A stretch of 64,000 nucleotides of DNA from Deltaproteobacteria bacterium (GCA_020060215.1 JAGVAP010000132.1:215725-279724); one strand, 5' to 3'; numbered from the stretch's first letter, positions 34,199 to 43,351 are shown. Numbers and translations: made by a program. The notes: a model not told the origin generated them from the sequence alone.

Positions 34199-35851
34199 AT
34201 GCTTAAGGTGATTCCCCTGGGGGGGTTGGGCGAGATCGGTCTCAACATGATGATGCTGGAGTACGAAGGCCGCGCTCTTGTCGTGGATGCCGGGCTCATG
34301 TTCCCGGAGGAGTACATGCCCGGCGTGGACGTCGTCATCCCCGACTTCCAGTGTCTGAGGGACAACAAGGACAAGCTGCAGTGCATCGTCCTCACTCACG
34401 GCCATGAAGATCACATCGGGGCCGTCCCCTTCCTGCTGAGGGAGTTCAATCTGCCCGTTTTCGGGACGAGTTTCACGATAGAGCTCCTGAAGGAAAAACT
34501 GAAAGAGCACAATCTGCTCCAGAATGCCTCCCTTCACAAGGTCTCGCCCGGCGAGATCCAGGAATTCGGCCCTTTCAGGATCGAGTTCATTGCGGTCAAT
34601 CACAGCATCGTGGGGGGGGTGGGCCTGGCCATTGAGACCCCCGAGGGGACCCTCGTACATTCAGGCGATTTCAAGATCGACCAGACCCCTGTGGACGGCC
34701 AGGTGACCGACCTTGTACGCTTCGCCCATTACGGCAACCGGGGTGTGCTCGCACTCTTCTCCGACTCGACCAACGTGGAGAAGGACGGCTTCACGCTGAG
34801 CGAGATGGAAGTGAAGCGGACCCTCGAGGTCCTGTTCCGGCTTTCCAAGGGCCGGCTGATCGTGGCGGTCTTCGCCTCCAACATTACCCGAATCCAGCAG
34901 ATCATCGATCTCGCCGCCTCTTTCCGCCGGAAGGTGCTCTTCAGCGGGAAGAGCATGAAGACGAACGTCCGGATCGCCAAAGAGGAGGGGCTGATCCGGA
35001 TCCCCCCAGACATGGAGATTACCGAGGGGCTGATGGATCGTTACCAGGATCATGAAATGGTCATGATCACGACCGGGAGCCAGGGTGAGCCCATGTCCGC
35101 GCTTACCAGGATGGCACAGGACAAGCACAAGGGGATCAAGATCAGAAAAGGGGACACGGTCATCCTCTCGTCCCGCTTCATCCCGGGCAACGAACGGGCG
35201 ATCAGCGCCATCATCAACAACCTCTACCGCATGGGCGCCGAGGTCGTTTACGAGAAGGTGTCGGACATCCATTCTTCGGGGCACGGGTATCGTGACGAGT
35301 TGAAGCTGATGCTGAACCTGGTCCGACCCGCCTACTTCATCCCCATTCACGGCGAGTACCGGCACCTGGTCCGACATTGCCAGCTTGCCGCCGACACGGG
35401 AATTCAGCCGGACAGGACAGCGGTCGTCGAAAACGGCATGACGGTCTGCTTCAACAGCGGGGGAATGACCCTGGGGGAACGCGTCCATACCGGCAGGGTG
35501 CTGGTGGACGGCAAGGGAGTCGGCGACGTGGGCGAGGTGGTCCTGAGGGACCGGATGAGGCTTTCCGGCGAAGGCATGGTCATCGTGCTCCTAGCCGTAA
35601 ACGAGCAGACCGGTGAGATCCTCTACGGACCGGACCTCATCTCCCGGGGATTCGTCTTCCAGGACCAGCAGGGACTCTACATCCTGGAGGATGCCAAGTG
35701 CATCGTGCTCGAAGTCCTGGATGAGCTCGAGAGGCCGGCGCGCATCGACCTGGGGGTGGTGGGGCCGGAGATCAAGAAGAGGCTGAAGCACTTTTTCTAT
35801 CAGATCATCGAGAGGAGGCCTCTTGTGCTTCCCATCATCCTGCCGTTGTAG
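34199..35851 (+). CDS. rnj: ribonuclease J
   Basis: Metallo-beta-lactamase/beta-CASP RNase with endo- and 5'-exonuclease activity in mRNA decay and rRNA processing. The metal motif THGHEDHIG falls near residues 65-73. Later signatures are HSGDFKIDQTP, the beta-CASP segment TTGSQGEPMSAL, SSRFIPGNE and HSSGHGY, and PIHGEYRHL. The 550 residues match the family. It starts at MLKVIPLGG, the normal core N-terminus without the long extension seen in some lineages. Followed by a palindromic repeat and ftsK. Confidence 0.93.
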   Translation: MLKVIPLGGLGEIGLNMMMLEYEGRALVVDAGLMFPEEYMPGVDVVIPDFQCLRDNKDKLQCIVLTHGHEDHIGAVPFLLREFNLPVFGTSFTIELLKEKLKEHNLLQNASLHKVSPGEIQEFGPFRIEFIAVNHSIVGGVGLAIETPEGTLVHSGDFKIDQTPVDGQVTDLVRFAHYGNRGVLALFSDSTNVEKDGFTLSEMEVKRTLEVLFRLSKGRLIVAVFASNITRIQQIIDLAASFRRKVLFSGKSMKTNVRIAKEEGLIRIPPDMEITEGLMDRYQDHEMVMITTGSQGEPMSALTRMAQDKHKGIKIRKGDTVILSSRFIPGNERAISAIINNLYRMGAEVVYEKVSDIHSSGHGYRDELKLMLNLVRPAYFIPIHGEYRHLVRHCQLAADTGIQPDRTAVVENGMTVCFNSGGMTLGERVHTGRVLVDGKGVGDVGEVVLRDRMRLSGEGMVIVLLAVNEQTGEILYGPDLISRGFVFQDQQGLYILEDAKCIVLEVLDELERPARIDLGVVGPEIKKRLKHFFYQIIERRPLVLPIILPL

Positions 35852-35865
35852 TAGAGGACGGAACA

Positions 35866-35923
35866 TCGCCGCCAAGACACGAAGGCGATGACCATGATCT
35901 TTCTTGGTCGCTTCGTGGCGGAA
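35866..35923. repeat. CACGAAG-family palindromic repeat
   Basis: Left arm GCCGCCAAGACACGAAGGCG (35868-35887), right arm about 35903-35921 (TTGGTCGCTTCGTGGCGGA). It fills the gap between the RNase J gene and ftsK. Confidence 0.65.
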
Positions 35924-35947
35924 TTCTGAACTGCGCTTGGTACAATC

Positions 35948-38143
35948 ATGGGAACGGTCGTGAACAAGAAAGCGAAAGGTTCGAACGGGAAAGAGGCTGC
36001 ACCCAAGCCCGTTCACAGGGAGATCACGGGAATCGTCTTCCTGCTGATCGCGATCTTCCTCACCGTCAGCCTCTTGTCCTTCCATCCGAATGACCCCGTC
36101 TTCGGCCTGAAGGCCGGCTTTTCCGGGAAGGCCCGGAACCTCTTCGGGGCTGTGGGCGGCCACTTTTCCGGGTGGATCTTCTTTGCGCTGGGGTTCTCTT
36201 CCCTGTGGCTGGTTGTGATCTTCTCCATCTTCTCTTATCTCTCCTTCCGTGGCGCCCCGCTCCTTCCGACCGCCGGGAACATCCTTGCCGTGCTGCTCCT
36301 GATTGTCTCCTTCTCCGCTTTGATGAGCCTCCGGTTCCCCGGGCAGCTGCCTTTCAGGGGAGGCATGGTCCTGAGCGGAGGGGTGGTCGGACACTACCTC
36401 TCCATGGCGATTGCCCTCAATCTGAACACCTTCGGTGCTTCGGTCCTCCTTTTCGGCATTTTTGTCATCTCGCTGATGATCTGCACGCAGTTTTCCTTCG
36501 GCCGGATCCTTCTCGGAACCGCCTCCGTCGGCACCGCCTTTTTCACGGCAGGCAAGGAACTCCTCCTGAAGAGGAAGGAGCGGGCGCGAAAGAAGAAGGT
36601 GAGGGAGGACTATTTTGAAAAGGAGAAGGCAAGGCCCAGGAAGAAGGTGACCATCGTCGAGCCACCGCCTCCTCCCCCCAAGAAGGTGGAGCAGGAGTCT
36701 TTTCCGTTCATGCATGCGACAGGGAAATTCAACCTCCCCTCCCTCGATCTCCTCACCCCCCCGCAGAAGAACTCTGAAGAAGTGGCGATACAAAGGGAGA
36801 GTCTGGAGGCGAACGCCAGGCGCGTGGAGAGGAAGATGGCCGATTTCGGGGTGGAGGGCGAGGTGGTGGAGATCCTTCCGGGTCCGGTCGTCACCATGTA
36901 TGAATTCAAGCCCGCGCCCGGGATCAAGATCAGCAAGGTGGCCGGGCTCTCGGACGATCTTGCCCTTGCCCTGAGGGCGCCCAGCGTGAGGATCGTGGCC
37001 CCGATTCCCGGCAAGGCGGCCATCGGGCTCGAGATCCCAAACAATAAGCGTGAAGTGGTGCATCTGCACGAGATCCTCTCCTCTCCTGCATTTGCGAATT
37101 CCCCTCACCGGCTGACGATCGCCCTGGGCAAGGATATCACCGGGCTGCCCTTCGTGACCGACCTCAGCAAGATGCCCCACCTGCTGGTGGCGGGCGCCAC
37201 GGGAACCGGCAAGAGCGTCTCCCTGAACGCGATGATCAACAGCATCCTCTTCAAGTGCTCCCCGGAGGCGGTCCAGTTTCTGATGATCGATCCGAAGAGG
37301 ATCGAGCTCTCGATCTACAAGGATATCCCGCACCTTCTCCACCCCGTGGTCACCCAGCCCAAGGGGGCCACCAGGGCGCTTCGGTGGGCCGTGGGCGAGA
37401 TGGAGAGGCGCTACATAGCCCTTTCCGACAAGGGCGTCAGGAACATCGAGGCCTATAACCGGAAGGTGACCAAGGAAAAAAAGGGAGAGCCGACCCTCCC
37501 TTACGTCATCCTGGTCATCGACGAACTGGCCGACCTCATGATGACCTCGTCCAGGGAGGTGGAAGAGGCGATCACACGGCTCGCGCAGATGGCCCGCGCA
37601 GCCGGTATTCACCTGATCATCGCCACCCAGAGGCCTTCGGTCGACGTACTCACGGGCATCATCAAGGCCAACTTCCCCGCGAGGATCTCCTTCCAGGTCT
37701 CCTCCAGGGTGGATTCGAGGACCATCCTGGATTCGATCGGTGCGGAAAACCTGCTCGGGGAAGGGGATATGCTCTTTCTGCCGCCCGGCGTGGCGCGGGT
37801 CACCAGGGTCCACGGCGCCTACATCTCGGAGGAGGAGGTGAGGAGGGTCACCGATTTTCTCCGGGACCAGATGAAACCGAACTACGATCCGGCTATGATG
37901 GAAGACGTGGCCCGGGAAGAGGACGCCGGGGAAGAGGACGACATCGAGCTGGACGAGAAGTATGAAAAGGCCGTGGACATGGTCATCCAGACGGGCCAGG
38001 CCTCCATCTCCATGATCCAGCGCAAGCTCAGGGTCGGCTACAACAGGGCGGCCCGGATGATCGAGGCGATGGAAAAGGCGGGTGTCGTGGGCCCGTCGGA
38101 CGGGATCAGGCCGAGGGAGGTCTACGGCAGGAGACAGGAATGA
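35948..38143 (+). CDS. ftsK: DNA translocase FtsK
   Basis: Septum-anchored motor that clears and resolves chromosome termini at division. 731 residues: four or five N-terminal membrane segments (about 25-195), a short charged linker, alpha/beta motor domains with Walker A GATGTGKS (about 415-423) and Walker B VIDELADLM (about 520), and a C-terminal gamma winged helix (IQRKLRVGYNRAARMIE) that reads orienting DNA motifs. The linker is short compared with E. coli, typical outside the enterics. No clear ribosome site precedes the ATG. lolA follows, a conserved order. Confidence 0.93.
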   Translation: MGTVVNKKAKGSNGKEAAPKPVHREITGIVFLLIAIFLTVSLLSFHPNDPVFGLKAGFSGKARNLFGAVGGHFSGWIFFALGFSSLWLVVIFSIFSYLSFRGAPLLPTAGNILAVLLLIVSFSALMSLRFPGQLPFRGGMVLSGGVVGHYLSMAIALNLNTFGASVLLFGIFVISLMICTQFSFGRILLGTASVGTAFFTAGKELLLKRKERARKKKVREDYFEKEKARPRKKVTIVEPPPPPPKKVEQESFPFMHATGKFNLPSLDLLTPPQKNSEEVAIQRESLEANARRVERKMADFGVEGEVVEILPGPVVTMYEFKPAPGIKISKVAGLSDDLALALRAPSVRIVAPIPGKAAIGLEIPNNKREVVHLHEILSSPAFANSPHRLTIALGKDITGLPFVTDLSKMPHLLVAGATGTGKSVSLNAMINSILFKCSPEAVQFLMIDPKRIELSIYKDIPHLLHPVVTQPKGATRALRWAVGEMERRYIALSDKGVRNIEAYNRKVTKEKKGEPTLPYVILVIDELADLMMTSSREVEEAITRLAQMARAAGIHLIIATQRPSVDVLTGIIKANFPARISFQVSSRVDSRTILDSIGAENLLGEGDMLFLPPGVARVTRVHGAYISEEEVRRVTDFLRDQMKPNYDPAMMEDVAREEDAGEEDDIELDEKYEKAVDMVIQTGQASISMIQRKLRVGYNRAARMIEAMEKAGVVGPSDGIRPREVYGRRQE

Positions 38144-38231
38144 TCATTGGTCATTTGTCCTTGGTCACTTGCCGCGTGGCCGCTTGCCTCGGCAAATCGA
38201 TCCAGCAGGAGAATTCTTTTGGTTATCTCTA

Positions 38232-38352
38232 GCGTTGCACAAATTCGGGTGGCAGGAATTCACTGGCAGTGAGATCGAGAGGGGCAATGCTCGGTATTCA
38301 TGACTGACAATTCCTCCACAATTCATGTAGCCTCCCCATTTGCGAAGAGGAC
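38232..38352. repeat. dispersed repeat copy A (without MITE insertion)
   Basis: Starts with GCGTTGCACAAATTCGGGT, which recurs as its exact reverse complement at 54086-54104. The following bases (GGCAGGAATTC, GAGAGGGGCAATG, GGTATTCATGACTGAC, CCTCCACAATTCA, TCCCCATTTG) match the reverse complement of 53895-53987 with small differences. The copy at 54 kb carries an extra element of about 100 bp in the middle. Confidence 0.75.
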
Positions 38353-38390
38353 ATTGCCCTTGTTTTATGCAACTGTGAGGTTATCTCTTC

Positions 38391-38415
38391 TGTAGGAGCA
38401 AGCTCCTGCTTGCGA
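38391..38415. repeat. REP-like palindrome (GCAAGCAGGAGCTTGCTCC family)
   Basis: TGTAGGAGCAAGCTCCTGCT plus TGCG: inverted copy of the sequence also at 40560-40582 and 62091-62113. Confidence 0.7.
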
Positions 38416-38507
38416 TTCCTCCTGGAGCAAGCTCTCCATTCGGAGTAGACTTTAGCAGGAACGGTTTACGACTGAATGATCGAAAGCCGTATCGAGGTTT
38501 TTATATC

Positions 38508-39182
38508 ATGCGTATAGTGAAAATCACGGGCGTTCTTTTGGTGTGTGCTCTCCTTTATCCCGCCCTGCCCGCGAGGGCCGATGAGTCGCTTCATTCGATC
38601 CTGCAGGGCATCAGAAAACATTACGGGAGTCAGCCGGGTCTGGCCATCCCCTATGAGCGCGGGATCACCTCCAAGACCATGCAGATGATGGGCGACCAGC
38701 AAAAAACGGATCTTGCCACGGGAAGACTGTACTTCAAGTCGCCGAACATGCTGCGGATCGAACAGGAAACCCCCAGCCAGGAACTGGTGGTCACGAACGG
38801 GCAGACCCTCTGGTGGTATGTGCCGAAGAAGGAAACCGTATACCGATTCCGGTCGGGGAATCTAGGTCGGGAGTTGAAGCTCCTGGGCGACATCTTTCAG
38901 GGGCTGCGGGGCATGGAGGAAAGCTTCATGGCCGTCCTCTCGGATCAGGGGGAAGGCAGGTACCGGATCGAGCTGACGCCCAAAGAGCCGTGGCCGGAGG
39001 TGAGCCATATCGTGGTCACGGTGCTTCAGCAGGACTACCGCATTGCCGTGATCGAGATCCACAACATGATAGGAGGCATCACCCGGTTCACGCTGGGACC
39101 GCCGACCGCCAAGAAGTCGTTCGAGATGAACTTCTTCGAGTTCGCGATCCCGGAAGGGGCCAAGATCATCGAGAGCGAATAG
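38508..39182 (+). CDS. lolA: outer-membrane lipoprotein carrier LolA
   Basis: Periplasmic chaperone that ferries lipoproteins to the outer membrane. 224 residues with a Sec signal peptide (cleavage after about PARA, residue 24). The LolA fold is supported by the segments FKSPNMLRIEQETPSQELVV, TLWWYVPKKETVYR and FAIPEGAKII. Position directly after ftsK, separated only by repeats, is the conserved bacterial arrangement. The length is close to the usual 200-220. Confidence 0.87.
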   Translation: MRIVKITGVLLVCALLYPALPARADESLHSILQGIRKHYGSQPGLAIPYERGITSKTMQMMGDQQKTDLATGRLYFKSPNMLRIEQETPSQELVVTNGQTLWWYVPKKETVYRFRSGNLGRELKLLGDIFQGLRGMEESFMAVLSDQGEGRYRIELTPKEPWPEVSHIVVTVLQQDYRIAVIEIHNMIGGITRFTLGPPTAKKSFEMNFFEFAIPEGAKIIESE

Positions 39183-39218
39183 GATGCGAATGTCCAGTCT
39201 CCAAGGAAGAGATCTTAT

Positions 39219-39243
39219 CGTTCCCACGCTCCCGCGTGGGAAC
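39219..39243. repeat. perfect palindrome of the GTTCCCACGC type
   Basis: Arms GTTCCCACGC (39220-39229) and GCGTGGGAAC (39234-39243) around TCCC, between the convergent lolA and CoxE-like genes. It resembles a dispersed palindrome known from many genomes and could also act as a bidirectional stop signal, although no T-run follows. Confidence 0.6.
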
Positions 39244-39262
39244 GCCGGCCCTGGACGCTCCG

Positions 39263-40453
39263 TCATTGTCCCATTACCTTTGAAAGCGTCCTCCCCACGC
39301 GTTTCAGGCTCTGCAGGCTGTCCGCCGGGAGCAGGTGATCCACATAGGGGAGGATCATTTCCATGGCCTTTGAAAGGAAGCCGTACTGCGGATCCCCGGT
39401 CATAGGGTTCAACCAGACCACCGAATGGACCGAACTGGAGAGCGTTTCCATTTCTTTCTTCAGCAGGTTCTTTGCCCCGAGATCCCATCCGTCGCTCAAG
39501 ATCACGGCCACGGTGCGCCTTGTGAGGCACCGTTTTCCATGATCTTCATTGAGCTGGCGCAGGGAATAGCCGATCCTCGTGCCTCCGGACCATTCCGGTA
39601 CCTTCTTTTCGATCTCCCGCAGCACCCTCTCGAGGCTGGATCGCCGGATGACGAGGCTGATGCGGCTGAGGGATGTGGAAAAGACGAAGACCTCGGCCTT
39701 CGACCCGATCCCCCTCAGGCCCAGGATGAACGGCATGATGAATCGGGCGTAGCGATCCATGGAGCCGCTCACGTCCGCAACCACGACCAGTCTCTTGAGC
39801 CTCTTCCTCTTCCTCTTGAAGAGCAGCGTGAGGGGAATCCCCTCGGACTTGATCCCCTTCTTCATCACCCTTCGGAAGTCGATCTGGCCGGCCTTCCTGC
39901 ACTTCCTGAACCGGCGTGAAATGGATACCCGGAAGGGAGACATCAGGCTCCTGAGAAGGAGCTGGGCGACGGGGATGTCGCCCGTCTGAAAACGGGTCAG
40001 ATCCTTCTTCTCCAGCGATGAGACCGGGCTGTAGGCGACGCCTTCCAGGAATTCCCGCTCCTGCACCTCTTCCACCTGGGCGCGCTTATGGCCTTCCACC
40101 CCCGGTAGCGGGGCCTCTTCAAGAAGGTCTCTACAGGGGTTTTCTCCCCTCTTTTGTTCGCTCTTTACTTTGTCTTCCTCTCCCCTCTCGCATCTCCAGA
40201 ACGCGTCGAATAGTCCCGGAAACAGCCGCCACTCCATGTCCGTGCTCGCGAGATTCATCCTGAGGACGAAAAAGAAGTCCTCCTTCACGGAGAGGTCCAC
40301 ATGCTCGAGCCCCCTCAGGCAGTCGACCACGCTGGAGGAGAAGGCCTTGTATCCCCTGCTCCTGAGGAATCTGGAGAACTGGACGACACGCGCGGTAAGA
40401 CCGTCCCGGGTCGGGTACGTCGCGTCTACTGGAGCGATAGACTGGAATGACAT
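39263..40453 (-). CDS. CoxE-like von Willebrand factor A domain protein
   Basis: 396-residue cytoplasmic VWA protein. The MIDAS metal motif is intact (VVVADVSGSMDRYARF), with later conserved segments WSGGTRIGYSLRQL and VAVILSDGWDLGA. CoxE-type proteins usually work with a MoxR/CoxD AAA+ ATPase to insert metals or remodel protein complexes. A MoxR gene on the same strand lies 5.3 kb away (45789-46721), and here the two are separated by unrelated genes. The client is unknown. Confidence 0.8.
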   Translation of the reverse strand: MSFQSIAPVDATYPTRDGLTARVVQFSRFLRSRGYKAFSSSVVDCLRGLEHVDLSVKEDFFFVLRMNLASTDMEWRLFPGLFDAFWRCERGEEDKVKSEQKRGENPCRDLLEEAPLPGVEGHKRAQVEEVQEREFLEGVAYSPVSSLEKKDLTRFQTGDIPVAQLLLRSLMSPFRVSISRRFRKCRKAGQIDFRRVMKKGIKSEGIPLTLLFKRKRKRLKRLVVVADVSGSMDRYARFIMPFILGLRGIGSKAEVFVFSTSLSRISLVIRRSSLERVLREIEKKVPEWSGGTRIGYSLRQLNEDHGKRCLTRRTVAVILSDGWDLGAKNLLKKEMETLSSSVHSVVWLNPMTGDPQYGFLSKAMEMILPYVDHLLPADSLQSLKRVGRTLSKVMGQ

Positions 40454-40559
40454 GGTCTGGAATGCCCTTTACGGAACTTACTCACCGGATGCACGAGGGC
40501 CCTGCAGGAGCGGCTTCGGTTGCGATGCCCACGCCCATGGGATCACCCGATCGCACCAA

Positions 40560-40582
40560 TCGCAAGCAGGAGCTTGCTCCTC
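40560..40582. repeat. REP-like palindrome (GCAAGCAGGAGCTTGCTCC family)
   Basis: TCGCAAGCAGGAGCTTGCTC plus CTC. A related CTGCAGGAGCGGCTTCGGTT motif lies just upstream at 40502-40521. Confidence 0.7.
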
Positions 40583-40646
40583 CACCGGCAAAATCCCGTA
40601 GATGCGGGGCCACGGGTGCGATCACTTCTCGTCCATCAGTATCCAC

Positions 40647-40669
40647 AAAAAAGGGGTGAAGTCACCCCC
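40647..40669 (-). terminator. intrinsic terminator of the 31-residue membrane protein gene
   Basis: On the minus strand GGGGTG-ACTT-CACCCC is followed directly by six T residues, about 60 nt past the TAA at 40728. Confidence 0.7.
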
Positions 40670-40727
40670 AAAAATACGAGGCCATCACGGCCCCGCAGCA
40701 CGATTGCAGATGGTCTGGTTTCGGATC

Positions 40728-40823
40728 TTATCTGATCATGTCGTCGATGATCTCTTCCATGGCGAGATAGAAGGCGATGACCATCGCCACGATGGCCAGG
40801 AAAAGAAAGATATCCCCGAGCAT
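40728..40823 (-). CDS. 31-residue single-span membrane protein (unannotated small protein)
   Basis: The short frame from the ATG at 40823 encodes a product starting MLGDIFLFLAIVAMVIAF and ending in the acidic tail EEIIDDMIR. One hydrophobic helix covers about residues 4-21. Support for a real gene: GGAGGT lies 7 nt before the ATG, TAA is followed about 60 nt later by a strong intrinsic terminator, and the product is cleanly amphipathic. I recognise no family. It could be a subunit or regulator of a membrane enzyme; no such partner is adjacent (the FMN reductase lies upstream on the same strand). Confidence 0.6.
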   Translation of the reverse strand: MLGDIFLFLAIVAMVIAFYLAMEEIIDDMIR

Positions 40824-40888
40824 ACGTTCAACCTCCGCACTGGTTTTTCAGGTCCTTCGACGGCGGAGGACCGGTGGGGGGGCCAAAC

Positions 40889-41449
40889 CTACTTCGCATT
40901 CAGCTTCCTCGCATGCGCGACCAAGGATTCGAGCAGATTCCTGATCCGTTTCCTCGTCTCCTCGTCCTGGAGCCGGCCTTTCTCATCGACCTTGTCCTGG
41001 GCATAGGGCACCATCACTTCAGGCCTGTTCATAGGGTGCATATTCAGGAACACCATGCTCTGCCGCAGGTGGTACTGGGCCCTGGCCGTGCCGAGCATGC
41101 CGATCGACGCGCCCATGATCCCGGCCGGTTTGTCTTCCCAGGCATTGTCCCCATAGGGCCGGGACGCCCAGTCGATGGCGTTCTTCAGCACCCCTGGCAT
41201 GGAATAGTTGTATTCCGGGGTGGCGATGAGAATGGCGTCGGCGGCCCGGATCTTCTCCTTGAAGCTCGTGACCTTTTCGGGAGGTTGCCGCTCCAGGTCC
41301 TCGCTGAAGGGCGGGATGCCCTCGAGGTCGAAGATCTCGAGCTGTGCATCCTCAGGGACCATTTCCAGTGCAGCCCTCAAGATGGCCTTGTTGTAGGAGC
41401 CCTTCCTCAGGCTCCCGGCAAAGCCAAGGATGGAGATTTTTTCCGCCAT
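40889..41449 (-). CDS. NADPH-dependent FMN reductase
   Basis: 186-residue flavodoxin-fold oxidoreductase (PF03358; chromate/azo/quinone reductase-like). Motifs: FAGSLRKGSYN (FMN phosphate site), ATPEYNYSMPGVLKNAIDW, GASIGMLGTARAQ. The start is set at the ATG at 41449, behind AGGAGGT with a 9-nt gap; upstream in-frame codons have no support. The physiological acceptor is unknown. Adjacent genes are on the same strand but not obviously related. Confidence 0.88.
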   Translation of the reverse strand: MAEKISILGFAGSLRKGSYNKAILRAALEMVPEDAQLEIFDLEGIPPFSEDLERQPPEKVTSFKEKIRAADAILIATPEYNYSMPGVLKNAIDWASRPYGDNAWEDKPAGIMGASIGMLGTARAQYHLRQSMVFLNMHPMNRPEVMVPYAQDKVDEKGRLQDEETRKRIRNLLESLVAHARKLNAK

Positions 41450-41632
41450 TGGTCCGGACCTCCTTGAGATCACTTGAGCCCTCTCGTTGAGGTTCTCGCG
41501 CGTTCCCAGGAATGATGGACAGGAATCGCTGCGGATCAAATCAAATGAAGAGTGTATTTTTGGGCGGAGAGCACGTAATTTACCCCTCTGGAGGACGCAT
41601 GGCACCTCACGTCGGCGGCGAACATGGAAGAC

Positions 41633-42076
41633 CTATGGTCCTTTGGACTTCTCTCCGGGGATCCTTACGGTCTCGAACCAGTAGGAGAATACCTGGTTCA
41701 GCTTTTCCACAAGGGCACTGAAACCCGAGGGCTTTACAACATAGGAGTTGGCGCACTGCGCATACGCCTTCCCGACTTCTTCTTCCGACCCAGCGGTGGT
41801 AAAGACGACCACCGGGATCTTTCTCAGGCGGGGGCTCTCGGAAAGAACCGAAAGCACCTTGCGGCCGTTCATCGGCATGTTCAGATCAAGGATGATGAGG
41901 TCGGGGATCGGATTTCCTTCATTCTCAAGGTAGTCCAGCGTCTCGGGACCGGTTGTCACAAAATGGTAGGCGAGCTTGAACTTGAAGTCGGAGTTCCGAA
42001 TGCCCTGATCGAGCAGAAACCGATCGTCGGGATCATCCTCCGCGACCAACAGGAAGTTTTTTTTCACATCCGACAT
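41633..42076 (-). CDS. single-domain response regulator (Rcp1-like)
   Basis: 147 residues, receiver domain only. Acidic pocket EDDPDDR, phospho-acceptor Asp in LIILDLNMP, Thr in VVFTTAGSEEEV and Lys in YVVKPSGF are all present. The extended region around 'PMNGRKVLSVLSESPRLRKIPVV' is typical of the Rcp1 class that pairs with phytochrome-type kinases. GAGAGGA precedes the ATG at 42076. The membrane histidine kinase at 43352, whose HisKA (SHDLAEPLRKIQ) belongs to the same phytochrome-like class, is the likely partner. Confidence 0.85.
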   Translation of the reverse strand: MSDVKKNFLLVAEDDPDDRFLLDQGIRNSDFKFKLAYHFVTTGPETLDYLENEGNPIPDLIILDLNMPMNGRKVLSVLSESPRLRKIPVVVFTTAGSEEEVGKAYAQCANSYVVKPSGFSALVEKLNQVFSYWFETVRIPGEKSKGP

Positions 42077-42248
42077 ACGTCCTCTCCAGAACACCCGAAC
42101 CATAAGCACGCCTCGGAGCAAAAGCAAATCCGGTACCTGGCGCCTCGCCTGCGCCGGAGGAGCAACGACGGGGCGGCTAAAAAGAGAGGGGAAAGGTTTA
42201 CGTGGTCTCTCGAATGCTTAAAGAATAGGCTAGTGGTGGAGGGTGCGA

Positions 42249-43214
42249 GTGAAAGGAAAAACGTGGGACTCACGGAAGGTCGTTGTTGTAGGGGCCGGAG
42301 AGGTCGGGGCAACGTTTGCCTACGCACTGGCCCAGGCCGGGATTGCGGATGATATTGCCCTCATGGATCTGCGCCGCGAACAGGCCGAGGGGCAGGTGCT
42401 CGACCTTGCGCACGGCCTGCCGTTCATGCCGGCGGTCCACATCCATGTGGCGGAGGTATCAGACTACGCGGATGCCGATGTGATCGTCATCACGGCCGGG
42501 GCCAAGCAGAAGCCCAAGGAATCCAGGCTGAGCCTTGTCCAGCGAAACGCCGTCATCATCCAGGCCGTCATGGCCGATATCGTCCGGGAGGGATCAGAGG
42601 CGGTAGTCGTGGTCGTGACCAACCCCGTCGATATCCTCACCTATGTAGCCCTGAAGCAGGCCGCCTGGCCCAAAGGCACCGTGATCGGCTCCGGGACCGT
42701 GCTCGATACCGCCCGTTTTCGTTATCTTCTCGGCCGCCACTGTAAGATCGACCCCCGGAACATCCATGGCTATATCCTCGGGGAGCACGGGGACCACCAG
42801 TTCGCCGCATGGTCCCTCACGCATCTGGCCGGCGTTCCGATCGACCGGTACTGCGCTCTGTGCAGGCAGTGCGGCAACTGGGCGGAGACGCGCGAGCGCA
42901 TCGAGCGCGAGGTCCGGGAATCGGCCTACCACATCATCAACTACAAAGGGGCTACGTACTACGCGGTCGGACTTGCCCTGGTGCGCATCGTCGGCGCCAT
43001 CCTGCGCAATGAGAAGAGCGTCCTGACCGTCTCGACCCTGCTGGAAGGCGAGTACGGCGTCGAGGATGTCTGCCTCAGCGTTCCCGGCCGGATCGGCAGC
43101 AGGGGCGTGGAGCGGACCCTCGCGGGCGATCTGCATGAAGAAGAGTTGGGGAAGCTCCGGCAGGCGGCGGACATGTTGAAGGATACGGCGGCGCGGCTTG
43201 GCTCTTCCTCCTGA
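42249..43214 (+). CDS. ldh: L-lactate dehydrogenase
   Basis: NAD-dependent pyruvate/lactate interconversion. The 321-residue product has the Rossmann GAGEVGATFAY, the mobile loop GAKQKPKESR, where Gln (position 102 in LDH numbering) favours lactate over malate, the catalytic pair D/H in ILGEHGDHQ, and ITAGAKQ. No allosteric extension is seen. The start is taken as the GTG at 42249, 5 nt after GGAGGG; another GTG at 42243 lies inside the ribosome site. Divergent from the response regulator. Confidence 0.85.
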   Translation: MKGKTWDSRKVVVVGAGEVGATFAYALAQAGIADDIALMDLRREQAEGQVLDLAHGLPFMPAVHIHVAEVSDYADADVIVITAGAKQKPKESRLSLVQRNAVIIQAVMADIVREGSEAVVVVVTNPVDILTYVALKQAAWPKGTVIGSGTVLDTARFRYLLGRHCKIDPRNIHGYILGEHGDHQFAAWSLTHLAGVPIDRYCALCRQCGNWAETRERIEREVRESAYHIINYKGATYYAVGLALVRIVGAILRNEKSVLTVSTLLEGEYGVEDVCLSVPGRIGSRGVERTLAGDLHEEELGKLRQAADMLKDTAARLGSSS

Positions 43215-43351
43215 TCGTGCGACGGGCTCCTCTCCGGGCGTTTGCCTCTCGGGGTATCCTTTTTTTGCCTTCTCAACAAGGACTTGACTCTTTTCGGATT
43301 TATATTGGATCAGTCCTGTCCTTATCAGGGCAAGGATCTCCCAGATAGCGT

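Larger units (their letters stand above)
38144..38507. other. 364-bp intergenic region made mostly of repeats
   Basis: Between ftsK and lolA. It contains an uninterrupted copy of a dispersed repeat (38232-38352) also found inverted at 53895-54105, and a REP-like GCAAGCAGGAGCTTGCTCC palindrome (38391-38415) followed by a second partial one (GGAGCAAGCTC). No gene is seen. GAGG about 11 nt before the lolA ATG is the only translation signal. Confidence 0.6.
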
